Source: Fremontodendron californicum
Lineage: Eukaryota; Streptophyta; Magnoliopsida; Malvales; Malvaceae
Direction: 5' to 3'
Length of the DNA: 64,000 bases
Assembly (NCBI GenBank): GCA_030761205.1
Contig: JAULJL010000010.1
Coordinates: 31,634,022-31,698,021 of the forward strand
Under the pieces are notes generated by a model, which was given only the letters and a program-made list of their open reading frames with translations, was not told the DNA's origin and ran no database searches. Positions within the stretch are counted from its first letter, which is position 1, and every line of letters begins with the position of its first letter. The position numbers were made by a program, and so were the translations under genes. This document shows positions 1 to 11,592 of the stretch, in pieces.

Positions 1-2750
1 CCAACATTCTTGAACATCTCAGTTGGTCACCAAAATTAAGAGATTAAAAAAACAGTAAAAAATAAAATAAATAAATCAACACTTTCTTTTCTTTTGAAAA
101 AAAAAAAAAAGCTGTCTGACCTCTTAGTTTTAAATTTTGGCAATTTCACGTATCAAATAATAATAATAAGTATTTAATAGGTTCATGTGATATTTATAAA
201 AATATTTTTTATAATTAATACATTGTTTGTTTTTTAAATTGATGAATTAATGCATTAAATAAAAAAATTCTAATTTTTATTAAAAAATGTTTATCTCATC
301 TGTTGATACTAGAATCTCAAATCTTTACGGACGAAATTAAAAAATTAACATATACTTTATCATGATATATTTAAAATTAATAAATTTATATAAAAATAGT
401 GAAACATATGATAATATTATAACATTGCCTACGGCATTTAAAAATTTCACTAACAATAATATAAAAAATAAATTCTTTAGATAATTACTTAAAAAAAAAA
501 AATGGATAGCATGGCTGCATACTGTTCTGAAAGAGGCATCAGATTCTGGTCAAGTTTTAATTTTTTTTTTCCTGTAATTTTACACTTGGCGCCTGGATAA
601 CCGTTTGATCTCAATAACCTTCAAATCTGGTGAACTTTCATTAAATTTATTACTTTAAGATTTTCTTTTAATTTTTCCCTTGATGTCCAAACTTAACACT
701 TAATTACACCCAATAAATGCTCTTTTCTTCTCGGTTTTAGAATCGATTTTCTTTCCTAAACAATTTTTCCTACGAATCAATGAGGAATTAAAAATAGATA
801 AAAAAAAGAAAGGGAATTCCAAGATTTTTCTTAACAAAATTAAACAAATTAAGAAATTCACATCATTTGCTTCAATTTTCCTTTTTCTCGTCAAATAGAT
901 TTCTGCCTTTTTGGAAAGAAAAAGTAGATTCACAAAGGAAAAAGAATTAAAGTTTCTTTTAAAAAAGAGAAAAAACTTCGGAATTTTAAAAGAACACCCT
1001 AGAAACTTGTCCTTGAAAACTGCCCTTAAAAAGCTACATACAATTTATGTTATATGAACTCGAGTGATTATTGGATATAAATATGTATTCAATAAAAATA
1101 TTTTTATTTTAAAGATTTTATTTGGAGGAATATACTTTTATATTTATACCAAAATATATGTTAGATATAAATGTCGAATACAAATATTTTTAAAAAATAA
1201 AAAATCAAAATAACATAACATAACATACAAGTATAATATATACAAAATATGTAATTTTCTTAGAAAAATATTCATAATTGTCGGATTGATACCCTTGTCC
1301 CATCCTTCATTTTTAATAGGGAAATTCTTCAATTTGATTCCATGAATTTTTTTTACAAGGGAAAAGTGATATCTGACAAATCGAAAATGACAATTCAGCA
1401 AAGTTAAGAAAATTGGATAGAAAATTTTGTTGTAAACCGATTCAAATAATTTTTGATTTTTTATATAATATCGAATCGAATATGTCACTAATTTCAATTG
1501 AATTGATCCAATTGATCATTCCGATATGGTTTTTTTATCCATGCAATTCAGTTGACAATTGATTTATTGCTATTAAAGATAGTAAAGTACTATTGAATAT
1601 GTAATATTTAGCAAATATTTGGTAATATATATAATTAAAAACATAAATGACAATTGTAAATTTTAAAAATCTTGCAAACAATATGTGAAATAATAAATCT
1701 ACGGAATTATTTTTTTCATAAAAATGAACTATAATTATAGTCTGATTTTTTTTGCGAAATTAAGGAAAGGAGTACTTTGGTATTTGAAGATCTCCCAACA
1801 ATCTAGCTTATTGTTGATTTCTTTCTTCAACTATATATATTGCTTTTACCATATTAACCAAGCAAAAATGAAAAAGAAAAGTCTTTTTTCTATTTTTTTT
1901 TCTAGGGTCACAAAATTAATAATAGTAGCAAAAAGTTAGCTAATGCAGTTAGATTTGATAATTCATATTATATATTTTTTCGTGTCAATACTATAAAAAT
2001 AAAAATAATATAAATTATTAAATACATTAAAATCCTATATATTAATATAATATAATATGTATATTAAATGTGTAGAATTAATTATATTTATTACATTATT
2101 TTCATATTTATTAAAAATTATTGCATATAAATGTAGGGTTGTGACTATTTACTGGGTTGGAAATTATTTTTGAGTATTGTTTATGATAAAAAAAAATAGT
2201 TTGATAATATATTTATATTATTATTATATATAATGAGATTGATTGAATTGTGTCATGAGCAGTTGAAAAAATTATGTAAAAATCAAAATAAAATTAAGAA
2301 TGTTTTGATCTTTTAATTTATTTTTAGACACATACTTTTTTTTTTTAAAATTAAAAACTACCTAGTCTTATAAAAAATATATATATATATATATCCATAT
2401 CTAATAAAAAAAATCATCTATTTAATTTTTTAAAAGGACCTAGCAAATTCTAGTATCATATATGTGTCTTCTTTTCAACTTAGTCATACCAAGATCAAGG
2501 GAGCCTCCATTTTACATTTGTCTATTTTTTAGATTCTCAAACTTGCATATGACTGATGACACAAATCAATATATAGAAAAAGATTTTTGGATAATCTAAG
2601 AAAAGTATTAACAATTATTTTCATTTATTAATTAGTATGACCCACTAGATTCAATAAAAACAAATTAAAATAAATTTCAAACCAACCATAATTTCTTTTT
2701 TCAATTTCTTTTTTCCTGCAAGGAAACCCCAACTCACCTTCCCTCTCAAA
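1..2750. other. AT-rich intergenic DNA, no gene
   Basis: No open frame here has a recognisable product; the short frames are low-complexity and lack splice or codon support. About 1046-1225 looks like an eroded copy of the small transposon family described at 17188, with the Ggatataaatatgt-type internal halves but no clear target duplication. About 1960-2110 resembles the degenerate AT repeat with cgtgt motifs seen again near 9.3 and 39.8 kb. The rest is poly-A/T and TA-rich sequence. Confidence 0.6.
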
Positions 2751-2771
2751 GTTTCATGGGGGGCCTAAGCC

Positions 2772-2778
2772 TATAAAT
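2772..2778 (+). promoter_or_regulatory. TATA box of the raffinose synthase gene
   Basis: TATAAAT lies about 250 bp before the start codon at 3024 and is the only good TATA motif in the proximal upstream region. It implies a 5' leader of roughly 220 bases, rich in CT and ending in a T tract just before ATG. The position fits, but no transcript evidence is available. Confidence 0.5.
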
Positions 2779-3023
2779 TTGAGCACTTCCCATTTCGTTT
2801 GGGCAACCAAAACAAGCAAATTAAGTTCGAAGCTCTCACAGAATCAAAGCAAACTATTTTCACTGATTTTATTTCCTTTTCAAAATCTCAGTTATTTTCT
2901 CTATATAAACAACCTTTTTTCTCCATTTGTTTCCATCACAAAAACCGATCATCAATTTCTTCTCTTTTGATCTCTCTTAAACAAACAGCAGCAACCCTTT
3001 TTTTTTTTTTTTTTGTTTTCATT

Positions 3024-6000
3024 ATGGCTCCAAGCTTGACCAAGGTTAGCTCTGGTGTTTCAGGCCTTGTTGATAGCCATAACCAGTCTCCAATCTCACT
3101 GGAAGGCTCAAACTTCATTGCCAATGGCCATGTTTTTCTCTCTGATGTCCCTGATAACATCACAGTAACTCCTTCCCCTTATGGATCCTCCACTGACAAA
3201 TCAATATCCAGTACTGTTGGATCCTTTGTAGGATTTGACGCTGTTGAATCGAACAGCCGCCATGTTGTTCCCATTGGCAAGCTCAAGAACATCAAGTTCA
3301 TGAGCATTTTCAGGTTCAAAGTCTGGTGGACTACTCAATGGGTTGGTTCCAATGGGAAAGACCTTGAAAACGAAACTCAGATGGTAATTCTCGACAAATC
3401 AGATTCTGGCAGGCCTTATATCCTCCTCCTTCCTCTCCTCGAAGGCCCTTTCAGAGCTTCCCTTCAGCCCGGAACCCATGACAACGTCGACATTTGCGTC
3501 GAAAGCGGGTCCACAAATGTCACCTCAGCCGGTTTCCGGAGTGTTCTTTACGTTCATGTCGGTGAAGATCCATTCAATTTGGTCAAGGAAGCCATGAAAG
3601 TGATAAGAGATCACCTTGGAACCTTCAGGCTGCTAGAAGAAAAAACCCCACCAGGAATCGTGGACAAATTTGGTTGGTGCACGTGGGATGCATTTTATCT
3701 TACTGTGCACCCTCAAGGTGTTTGGGAAGGTGTCAAAGGTCTAGTCGATGGTGGGTGCCCACCAGGGCTGGTTTTGATCGATGATGGGTGGCAATCCATT
3801 AGCCATGATGAGGATCCAATCGATAAAGAAGGCATGAATTGTGCTGTAGCTGGTGAGCAAATGCCATGCAGGCTGTTGAAGTTTCAAGAGAATTACAAGT
3901 TTAGGGACTATGTTAGTCCTAGGTCTTTGGCCAGTGGTGCACTTAATAAGGGCATGGGTGCCTTTATTAAGGACCTTAAGGAGGAATTCAACACTGTTGA
4001 CTTTGTTTATGTATGGCATGCCCTATGTGGATATTGGGGTGGTTTAAGGCCTAATGTCCCTGGATTGCCGGAAACCAAGGTTATTAAGCCGGAATTGTCA
4101 CCGGGATTGAAGAAAACGATGGAGGATCTAGCCGTTGATAAGATTGTTAACACCGGCGTTGGGTTGGTGCCACCGGAGATGGCTGATCAACTTTATGAAG
4201 GAATTCATTCTCACTTGAAAAATGTTGGAATTGATGGAGTCAAGGTTGACGTTATCCATGTAAGTTATTAATCCTAACTTCCTTTTTCAATTAAAAAAAC
4301 GTTTAAAGTTCTTTTAATTTTTCATTTAAAGTTGTTTTAATTAAAACTGATATTTTATGGATTCGTTTTATTTTTGTATTATTTTCATATAATTTAATAA
4401 TATTTAAGATATTATAAATCTATATAAATTTTGACACGTTATGTGAAAACTTATTCGTATTATATAAATTTTGATATATTCGTATAATCGTATCGTGTTT
4501 GTATTAATTTTTTTATCATATTTTATATTTTATTTTAATTTTTTTTATATCATATTCGTGTCCAATTTAATTTTAATCTTTTAAAGTTCATGACAAAAAA
4601 AAAATTGCAATGTGTCCTATGGTAAGACGGTAGGACCAAATCTCAAAATTTTCCTTTTACTTTGACTAGTTTTAAAATAAAGACAAAATTTCGGTTGGTT
4701 CAGTTACTTTGACATTTTTTTTGTGTGGATAAGTACTTAGACATATTTGGTCGGCACGAAACTGCTAGTAGTTATTTTATTGTCACACGTTATCTTTGTC
4801 ATAATTTTTAAAATGTTCTTTTTTTTTCTTCTTCTAATACCATTTATTTAATCTGAATTTAACCTAGTCTGAATCTTTAATTATGTTTTTTTTTTTTTTT
4901 AACAGCTGTTGGAAATGTTGTGTGAAAACTATGGTGGAAGAGTTGATCTTGCAAAAGCTTATTATAGAGCTCTAACAGACTCAGTAAGGAAGCATTTCAA
5001 AGGCAATGGTGTTATTGCCAGTATGGAACACTGCAACGATTTCATGTTTCTTGGAACAGAAGCCATTTGCCTCGGTCGTGTCGGTATGTAATTAATTTTT
5101 TTATTCAGAATTTACATTAAAAAATTTTTATTAAAAAATATATTTGTTTCATGATGAAAAGTATACGTTTCTTCATTAAATTAAGTTTCAAGATACATAA
5201 TCAAGATTTTAAATATGAAGTTAATGTAGTTTGAGATATGCCCTCTCTTTTGGGCAATGTTGTTAGACTATATCTCTTACATAAGCCTATGTTGTACGGG
5301 TTTTTTTATTTTTTTAAAAATATTAATGTCCGATATTTTTATCCGACACATATTTAAATATGAATATGAGATATGATCCTCAAAATATATATAAAAAAAA
5401 ATTTGATTATACTCGTGTCGGACACATATTTATTTTTAACACTCTTCTACGAATCTAGATAACATATTATAAGCTTGATTTGACATAAATAAATATCAAC
5501 TAACTGGTATTAAAGACCTGTTCTCATTATTTATTGCATATATTCAAGTCAATTCACTAGCAATTACAGTCAGAGTCAGAACAACCATTAAAAATTTGAA
5601 AGAAAATATAATTATGCAAGAAAAATGTTTCTGGTTTTCGTTCTCCTACTTGTCTTTATCATTCCTTAAATTCAACCTTCTCTAGATCTGTCTTGTCGGA
5701 AACTATTGTTGGAACTTTTGGATGGAAACCCAATTTAGATTTTACTCTTTTGGACAAGATGAACCTGTCTGATCTGATCTGATCTGAAGTGTTTGGGTTT
5801 GGGTTTGTTTGCTTTTTAGGTGATGATTTTTGGTGCACTGATCCATCTGGTGACCCCAATGGCACATTCTGGCTCCAAGGTTGTCACATGGTTCATTGTG
5901 CTTACAACAGTTTGTGGATGGGCAACTTTATCCACCCTGATTGGGACATGTTCCAATCAACTCACCCTTGTGCTGAGTTTCATGCTGCTTCCAGGGCAAT

Positions 6001-6942
6001 CTCTGGTGGCCCAATTTATGTCAGTGACACTGTCGGGAAACACAATTTCCCCCTCCTCAAGCGCCTTGTTTTGCCTAACGGATCGATCCTCCGCTGTGAG
6101 TACTATGCACTTCCAACTAGGGATTGCCTCTTTGAGGACCCTCTTCATGATGGCAAGACCATGCTCAAAATCTGGAACTTGAACAAGGTTAGTCATGTGA
6201 TATTATATAATTAAAAAGAAAGGGGTCGAATCAGACTCGGACTTGAAATTAAGACTCAGTCCGCTTTCTAAACGAGTCTAATTTTTTTTGTTCAAGTCCA
6301 TTTTTCGGCTTAGACAGATAGTCCAGCCCGTAAACACATGTTTGAAATTTCTGACAATTTAGCCTTCCAATGTAACAGTACACTGGCGTGATTGGGGCAT
6401 TTAACTGTCAAGGAGGTGGTTGGAGCCGTGAAACTAGACGCAACCAATGTGCCTCTCAGTTTTCTCATAGGGTGACTGCTAAGACAAATCCTAACGACAT
6501 TGAGTGGAAGAGTGGGAAAAACCCAATTTCCATTGAAGGTGTACAAGTTTTTGCCATGTATTTTTCTCAGTCCAAGAAACTGATCCTATCCAAACCAGCT
6601 GAAAACATTGAAATTTCACTTGACCCATTCAATTTCGAGCTAATAACTGTTTCTCCAGTCACTATCTTGGCTGGAAAATCAGTCCACTTTGCTCCTATTG
6701 GGCTAGCCAACATGCTCAATGCTGGTGGAGCCATCCAGTCATTAGCCTACGATGATTTCGAGAGCTCAGTGCAAATTGGGGTGAAGGGAACTGGTGAAAT
6801 GAGAGTCTTTGCATCAGAGAAGCCAACAGCTTGCAAAATTGATGGAAAAAATGTTGGCTTTGAGTACGAGGACCATATGGTCATTATTCAAGTTCCATGG
6901 TCTAGTTCTTCAGGTTTATCTACAATAGAGTATTTGTTCTAA
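3024..6942 (+). CDS. RFS5: Raffinose synthase (galactinol-sucrose galactosyltransferase), GH36
   Basis: Transfers galactose from galactinol to sucrose to make raffinose, a cytosolic step in seed and stress carbohydrate metabolism (family knowledge). Four exons, 3024-4259, 4906-5083, 5820-6187 and 6379-6942, all with GT-AG borders, join to 781 aa, the usual size for raffinose synthases. Stachyose synthases are longer because of an insertion that I do not see here. Visible GH36 motifs are DDGWQS (residues 253-258), the KVDV block with the expected nucleophile Asp409, and RVGDDFW (Gly472 is split by intron 2), a conserved segment expected to hold the acid/base Asp. The open frame extends upstream of 3024, but MAPSLTK is the family-like start and the upstream part looks like leader. 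Intron 2 carries an old MITE. RFS5 (Arabidopsis At5g40390) is the closest relative I recall; the exact paralogue is inferred. Confidence 0.93.
5286..5466 (-). mobile_element. Degraded CTATGTT-type MITE in raffinose synthase intron 2
   Basis: Begins CCTATGTTGTACGGG and ends in AACATA, with the family's internal 'gtccgacacatat' and 'gagatatgatcct' blocks. The flanks CATAAGC and TATAAGC form a near-matching target duplication. It is far more diverged than the copies at 17188 or 52006, so the insertion is old. Confidence 0.55.
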
Positions 6943-7213
6943 GTCAGGTTTATAAAAAGAAAGTCACTGACTTAATAGAAGAAGTCTGATTACTTATTTT
7001 TATTCAAATGATTGAAAGAAACTATGTGAATTTAAGTTAAATGAAGATAATTACTAGTATTTCTCTCTACTTTTATGCTTGCTCTTCAACTTTCCTCTAG
7101 CTTTTAAATCATTTTTATCTGCTGCTGGCATTTGTTCGGAACGATATGAAATGTGCTAAACCATGTTTAGAGAGTAGAAAAGATACGATAAATAAAACTT
7201 AACTGCTTCGAAT

Positions 7214-7400
7214 CTATGTTATCCGGATTCTTCATTTTGCTTAAAGTATTTGTATTTAACACCTGTGTCCGATATATATTTGAACGTGAGTATGAGATAT
7301 GATCCTTCAAATGTATGAAAAGATTTTAAAAAGAATTGAGCATACCCATATTGAATACATATCCATATCCGACACTCACTTTCGAGTCCGGATAATATAG
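7214..7400 (-). mobile_element. CTATGTT-type MITE downstream of raffinose synthase
   Basis: Terminal inverted repeats CTATGTTATCCGGATTC and its imperfect complement at the right end are flanked by CTTCGAAT (7206-7213) and TTTCGAAT (7401-7408), a 7-of-8 target duplication. The internal sequence matches the family (cgatatatatttgaacgtgagtatg-like block). Non-autonomous, no coding capacity. Confidence 0.7.
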
Positions 7401-7864
7401 TTTCGAATTTGCTTTGTTTCAGCTCCACTATCATTTCCTTTGGCTGCAAAAACAACGAAAGGAGTTGATGTTGGAGCGACCACAATGATGCTGAAAACAA
7501 AGCAAGGTTTACTTGGAACAGGGATTAGTTTCTCATGAAAGAAGAGCTGCTTTGTCCAATTTGGACCATACTTTGAAGGCCTTAAGGAAGCTTTTTTAAT
7601 TTGGACCCATCAGCCAGATTATACTCGAGCCGGGGCCTAGACTTAGAATTTTCAAAACCCAGGCTTCTCAGTTTTCTTATATGATCAGACACTAGAAGAA
7701 AACCCAATTCATTTTATTCAGTCATAATAATTAATCAATAATTAAAGTTAACAAGAAATCAAGAATATTATCCTATTTCATTGCTCCCTGATTTCCTTGC
7801 AAAGTGCTCATACAGAATCCCAATCTTGGATTTTATACCTGTACTGAGAAATCAACATTTTGCT

Positions 7865-8135
7865 TGAGAAATGGTTCTACTGATCCAAGCTAAAGCAGAA
7901 CTGAAACATTTTCCTAAACTTTTCAGCTTCATGAGAAATGGATTCCAGTGATCCAATCAAAAGCTGAACTGAACATTTTGCTAAATTTTTCAGCTCCCTT
8001 AGAAATGGATCTTGTGATCCAAGCAAAAGCAAAACTGAACATGTTACTACAATGTTTAGCTGCCTTACAAATGTTTCTAGTGATCCAATCAAAAGCAGAA
8101 ACTGAAACTGAACATTTTTGCTAGACTGATTAGCT
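7865..8135. repeat. Four-copy tandem repeat, about 66-68 bp unit
   Basis: Four diverged units each carry a core 'GTGATCCAAnCAAAAGC' followed by 'aGAACTGAACATTTT' and a 'TTCAGCT' tail. The GATCCA cores start at 7882, 7950, 8016 and 8082, a spacing of 66-68 bp. A short antisense frame runs through it only because the unit has few stops; I see no gene. Confidence 0.8.
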
Positions 8136-8163
8136 TTTGCTGCCTGACAAAAGAGGTTCTAGT

Positions 8164-8328
8164 CTATGTTACTCGGACTCGGATGTGAGTGTTGGATACG
8201 AGTATGTGTCCGACACGGGTATATATTTAATTTTTTCTCAGTTTTTCATGTATTTGGAGGGTCGTTGGAGGGTCATATCTCCATATACGAATACTTCAAA
8301 AAAAATAAAGAATCGAAACAACACATAA
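8164..8328 (+). mobile_element. CTATGTT-type MITE
   Basis: Starts CTATGTTACTCGGACTCGG and keeps the family's middle block with 'gtccgacacgggtat'. The right end is worn (acacataat instead of aacatag). TCTAGT occurs at both flanks as a partial target duplication. Confidence 0.65.
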
Positions 8329-8701
8329 TCTAGTCTCTTATAAGCAACAAAAACAATCTCTTAAATGACCTGCCCTTTTGACATATCCAGTCTCTCATTA
8401 ACTATTCATTCATCGAATTTTAAGGCCAATGTTTTGAGAATTACAATGTACAAAAAAGAAGTTCATGAATTTTCCTTGTGTAATCTAGATTTACATGAAT
8501 GCTGCTGCTTCTTTTAGTTTGTATCATTTATTAATGAGAAGGAAAAGAGGGCTGCAACCCTGCAACTATTAAATCATAAACTAGAAAAAACTGATGGAGA
8601 TAAGTGGATATTGTTCCAAAAACAGCAACCCTTTTCGTTTTGTTCAAAACAAAAGATTGGCCTCCAATTACTCAGACTTTGCTACTTATCATAATACTAA
8701 C

Positions 8702-9085
8702 CATTGAATAAAAAACCAGATCGGACCGATCGGTCGGACCGATTGAATCGGAAATCAGTGGTCTATCTTATCCGGCGGGTATAATAAAATCGGATTTAAT
8801 TGAGCCGGCTAAAAATCGGGAAAAATCATTTTTTATTTTTTTTAATTATTTTTGTAAGTGATGAGATTTGAACTCATAACATCTTAGAATTAAATTAAAG
8901 ACCAGATCACTAAGCTAAATGTTTATTTTTATTAATTATTTACTATATTTAATATTTATTTAACATTAAAATTATTTTTAAAATATTTAAAAATCTTATT
9001 TAAAGTGTCCAACCGGAATCGGTTGGACCAGTTGAACCGAGAATCGGAGGTTACACCGATTTGATCTCCGGTCCGATTTTTTTAG
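8702..9085. mobile_element. Non-autonomous repeat with GGACCG termini and a tRNA-like core
   Basis: Both ends are rich in CGGACCG/CGGTCCG blocks in inverted arrangement, and the unit is bounded by TACTAAC at 8695-8701 and 9086-9092. Read on the minus strand, about 8850-8925 resembles a tRNA promoter: an A-box-like 'TTAGCTTAGTGAT' followed by a B-box-like 'GAGTTCAAATCTC'. This could be a tRNA-derived SINE, or a DNA element that captured one. The class is not certain. Confidence 0.5.
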
Positions 9086-9214
9086 TACTAACTAAAATTG
9101 TCATCAAGTTAGAATACAAGTTCATTGAGAAAACTGATTAGTTTCTCTTAAAAGAAGAGTTACTTTGTCCATTTTAGTACGTCGACAATCCAATCGTGTT
9201 TTGTAATTTTTTTT

Positions 9215-9460
9215 TTGGGTTAGTTATGTAAAAAAAATATAATATAAATTATTAAATATATCAAAATTTTTAAATAAAAATATGATACATGTATTAATTT
9301 TATCGTGTTAATCGTATTTAAACATGTTATGTCATGTTTATTATATTGTTTTCGTGTTTATTAAACGTGTCGTGTTCGTATCGTGTAAAAAATTATAAAA
9401 AATGTGTAAAATTAAATTAATTTTATACAAGTATAAGTTATTCGGTCATCAATAAAAAAT
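9215..9460. repeat. Dispersed AT-rich 'cgtgttcgtatcgtgt' repeat
   Basis: Similar stretches occur at about 39735-39985 and 62990-63230 in the opposite orientation, all built around 'aacacgaaaataat' and 'gatacgta' type blocks ending near 'ttatcagatctaa'. A non-coding repeat of unknown class, probably an old MITE. Confidence 0.5.
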
Positions 9461-9534
9461 AAATTTCTTTTTATACACAATTTAATATTTTTGTTTGTTA
9501 ACGAACTAACATACCCAAAAATTTATTTGCCAAA

Positions 9535-9563
9535 TGGGCCTAGGCCTCAAAATTGCAGCCCAT
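9535..9563 (+). promoter_or_regulatory. Site II-like GGCCCA pair, possibly the displaced promoter of the FLOE1-like gene
   Basis: TGGGCC at 9535-9540 and GCCCAT at 9558-9563 are the TCP-binding site II type common in plant housekeeping promoters. If the 5401-bp MULE and one target copy are removed, they lie about 310 bp before the ATG at 15256, a normal promoter distance. The link to that gene is inferred. Confidence 0.35.
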
Positions 9564-9651
9564 CCCTAAGAGATAATAGTACAAAAAAATGGATCAATCC
9601 AACCATTAGGAAAAAAAAAAGGAAAAACCCAAACAAACCCTTATTTACGTC

Positions 9652-10320
9652 GGGTTTTTTATACGAATATAACCAAAAAAAAAATTAAACCCCAAAGTAC
9701 CTATGCTTTTAGATTATTTCTCAAAATACGCTCGTTTTAAAATTAGCTGGGAAATCGCCACCCCCCATGGCGATTTCCCAGCATCAAAATATTGATTTTG
9801 GCTAAAAATACCAAGGGAAATCGCCATGGGGGTGGCGATTTCCCTTGGTATTTTTAACCAAATTTGTAAAAAGAATGAAGGGAAATCGCCATGGGGGTGG
9901 CGATTTCCCTTCATGTAATTTTTTTTTTTTAATTAATCAACAAATTTTAATTTTTTTTAATTTGTAAATTTTTTTTTTTAAATTTAAAAATTATAAATTA
10001 AATTAAGTTTCTTATTAAATTTAAATATGGAAAATTTTATTTCTTATAAAAATTAAAAAAACAAAATAATATTTCTTCTTAAATTTGTATATCAAAAATT
10101 ATATTTGTAAGTTTTGTTTAAATTTTAAAATTTTGTAAGTTTTGTTTTTTAATTTTAAATTTTATAAATTAAATTAAAATAATTTTTTTATAATTAAAAA
10201 AAAAATTCGTAAGGTAAATTTTATTATTTAAAATTTATGAACAAATTTTTTTAAATTTTGTTAATTGATTTGTATTAGATAAAAACAAAAAACAAACAAA
10301 AAAACTTGCATTACATTTTC
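9652..10320. repeat. Left terminal inverted repeat of the MULE
   Basis: Pairs with 14374-15052 in reverse complement almost throughout. The outer part (about 9750-9915) holds three nested palindromes, each built from GGGAAATCGCCA, a C/G-rich spacer with ATGG, and TGGCGATTTCCC. The inner 400 bp is A/T-rich. TIRs of MULEs usually carry transposase-binding sites and promoters; which blocks do so here is unknown. Confidence 0.92.
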
Positions 10321-10361
10321 ATAAGCAAACAAGTGAAATTCTGGAAAGCAGAAAAAAAAAA

Positions 10362-11320
10362 TTTCAGCTATATTTCAGTCCATCAAATGCTGCAGAAAAT
10401 ATTGGAACTTGATTTTTTCTGCAATGGATAAGACTGATGATATAGGTTTTTAAACAGGTTTCAGCTATTTTCCAGTCCATCAAATGCTGGAGAAAATATT
10501 GGAACTTGATTTTTTCTGCAATGGATAAGACTGATGATATAGGTTTTTAGACAGGTTTCAGCTATTTTCCAGTCCATCAAATGCTGGAGAAAATATTGGA
10601 ACTTGATTTTTTCTGCAATAGATAAGACTGATGATATAGGTTTTTAGACAGGTTTCAGCTATTTTCCAGTCCATCAAATGCTGCAGTAAATATTGGAACT
10701 TGATTTTTTCTGCAATGGATAAGACTGATGATATAGGTTTTTAGACAGGTTTCAGCTATTTTCCAGTCCATCAAATGCTGGAGAAAATATTGGAACTTGA
10801 TTTTTTCTGCAATGGATAAGACTGATGATATAGGTTTTTAGACAGGTTTCAGCTATTTTCCAGTCCATCAAATGCTGGAGAAAATATTGGAACTTGATTT
10901 TTTCTGCAATGGATAAGACTGATGATATAGGTTTTTAGACAGGTTTCAGCTATTTTCCAGTCCATCAAATGCTGGAGAAAATATTGGAACTTGATTTTTT
11001 CTGCAATGGATAAGACTGATGATATAGGTTTTTAGACAGGTTTCAGCTATTTTCCAGTCCATCAAATGCTGGAGAAAATATTGGAACTTGATTCTTTCTG
11101 CAATGGATAAGACTGATGATATAGGTTTTTAGACAGGTTTCAGCTATTTTCCAGTCCATCAAATGCTGGAGAAAATATTGGAACTTGATTCTTTCTGCAA
11201 TGGATAAGACTGATGATATAGGTTTTTAGACATGTTTCAGCTATTTTCCAGTCCATCAAATGCTGGAGAAAATATTGGAACTTGATTCTTTCTGCAATGG
11301 ATGAGACAAATGATGGGATT
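10362..11320 (+). repeat. Ten-copy 97-bp tandem array inside the MULE
   Basis: Units start with TTTCAGCTATTTTCCAG at 10362, 10459, 10556, 10653, 10750, 10847, 10944, 11041, 11138 and 11235, an exact 97-bp period. Each contains GTCCATCAAATGCTG and a GATATAGGTTTTTAG tail. Copy 1 is more diverged (tatatttcag). Copies 8-10 share GATTCTTTCTG where the others have GATTTTTTCTG, and the last ends early. It lies between the left TIR and the transposase start at 11593. Confidence 0.95.
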
Positions 11321-11592
11321 TATCAATGACATTTTGCATTAAATAAGTTATAACTTTTTCAGTCAAATAGTCAAATAGTCCTAGGCAGAATATCAGAATC
11401 AGATTTCATCCTATACAAAGGATGGGATTTGTTATCTGGTACAACATAATGAACCATTATAAATTCATAATACTTATGAAGGTTTACAATACCCCCATAC
11501 AACAGTTTTTCAATCAGATTTTTCCTGAGTGCTAAAACCTCTTCATTCTCATTCTCATCCTTCTATATTTCTTCTTTCTTTTGCTACACAAC

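Noticed and set aside
9714..9914. 66-aa minus-strand frame in the MULE left TIR
   Set aside because: It only reflects the stop-poor palindromes (GGGAAATCGCC), with no start context or known domain.
10362..11320. CRISPR-like array
   Set aside because: Units are directly adjacent 97-bp tandem repeats with no unique spacers, in a plant transposon.
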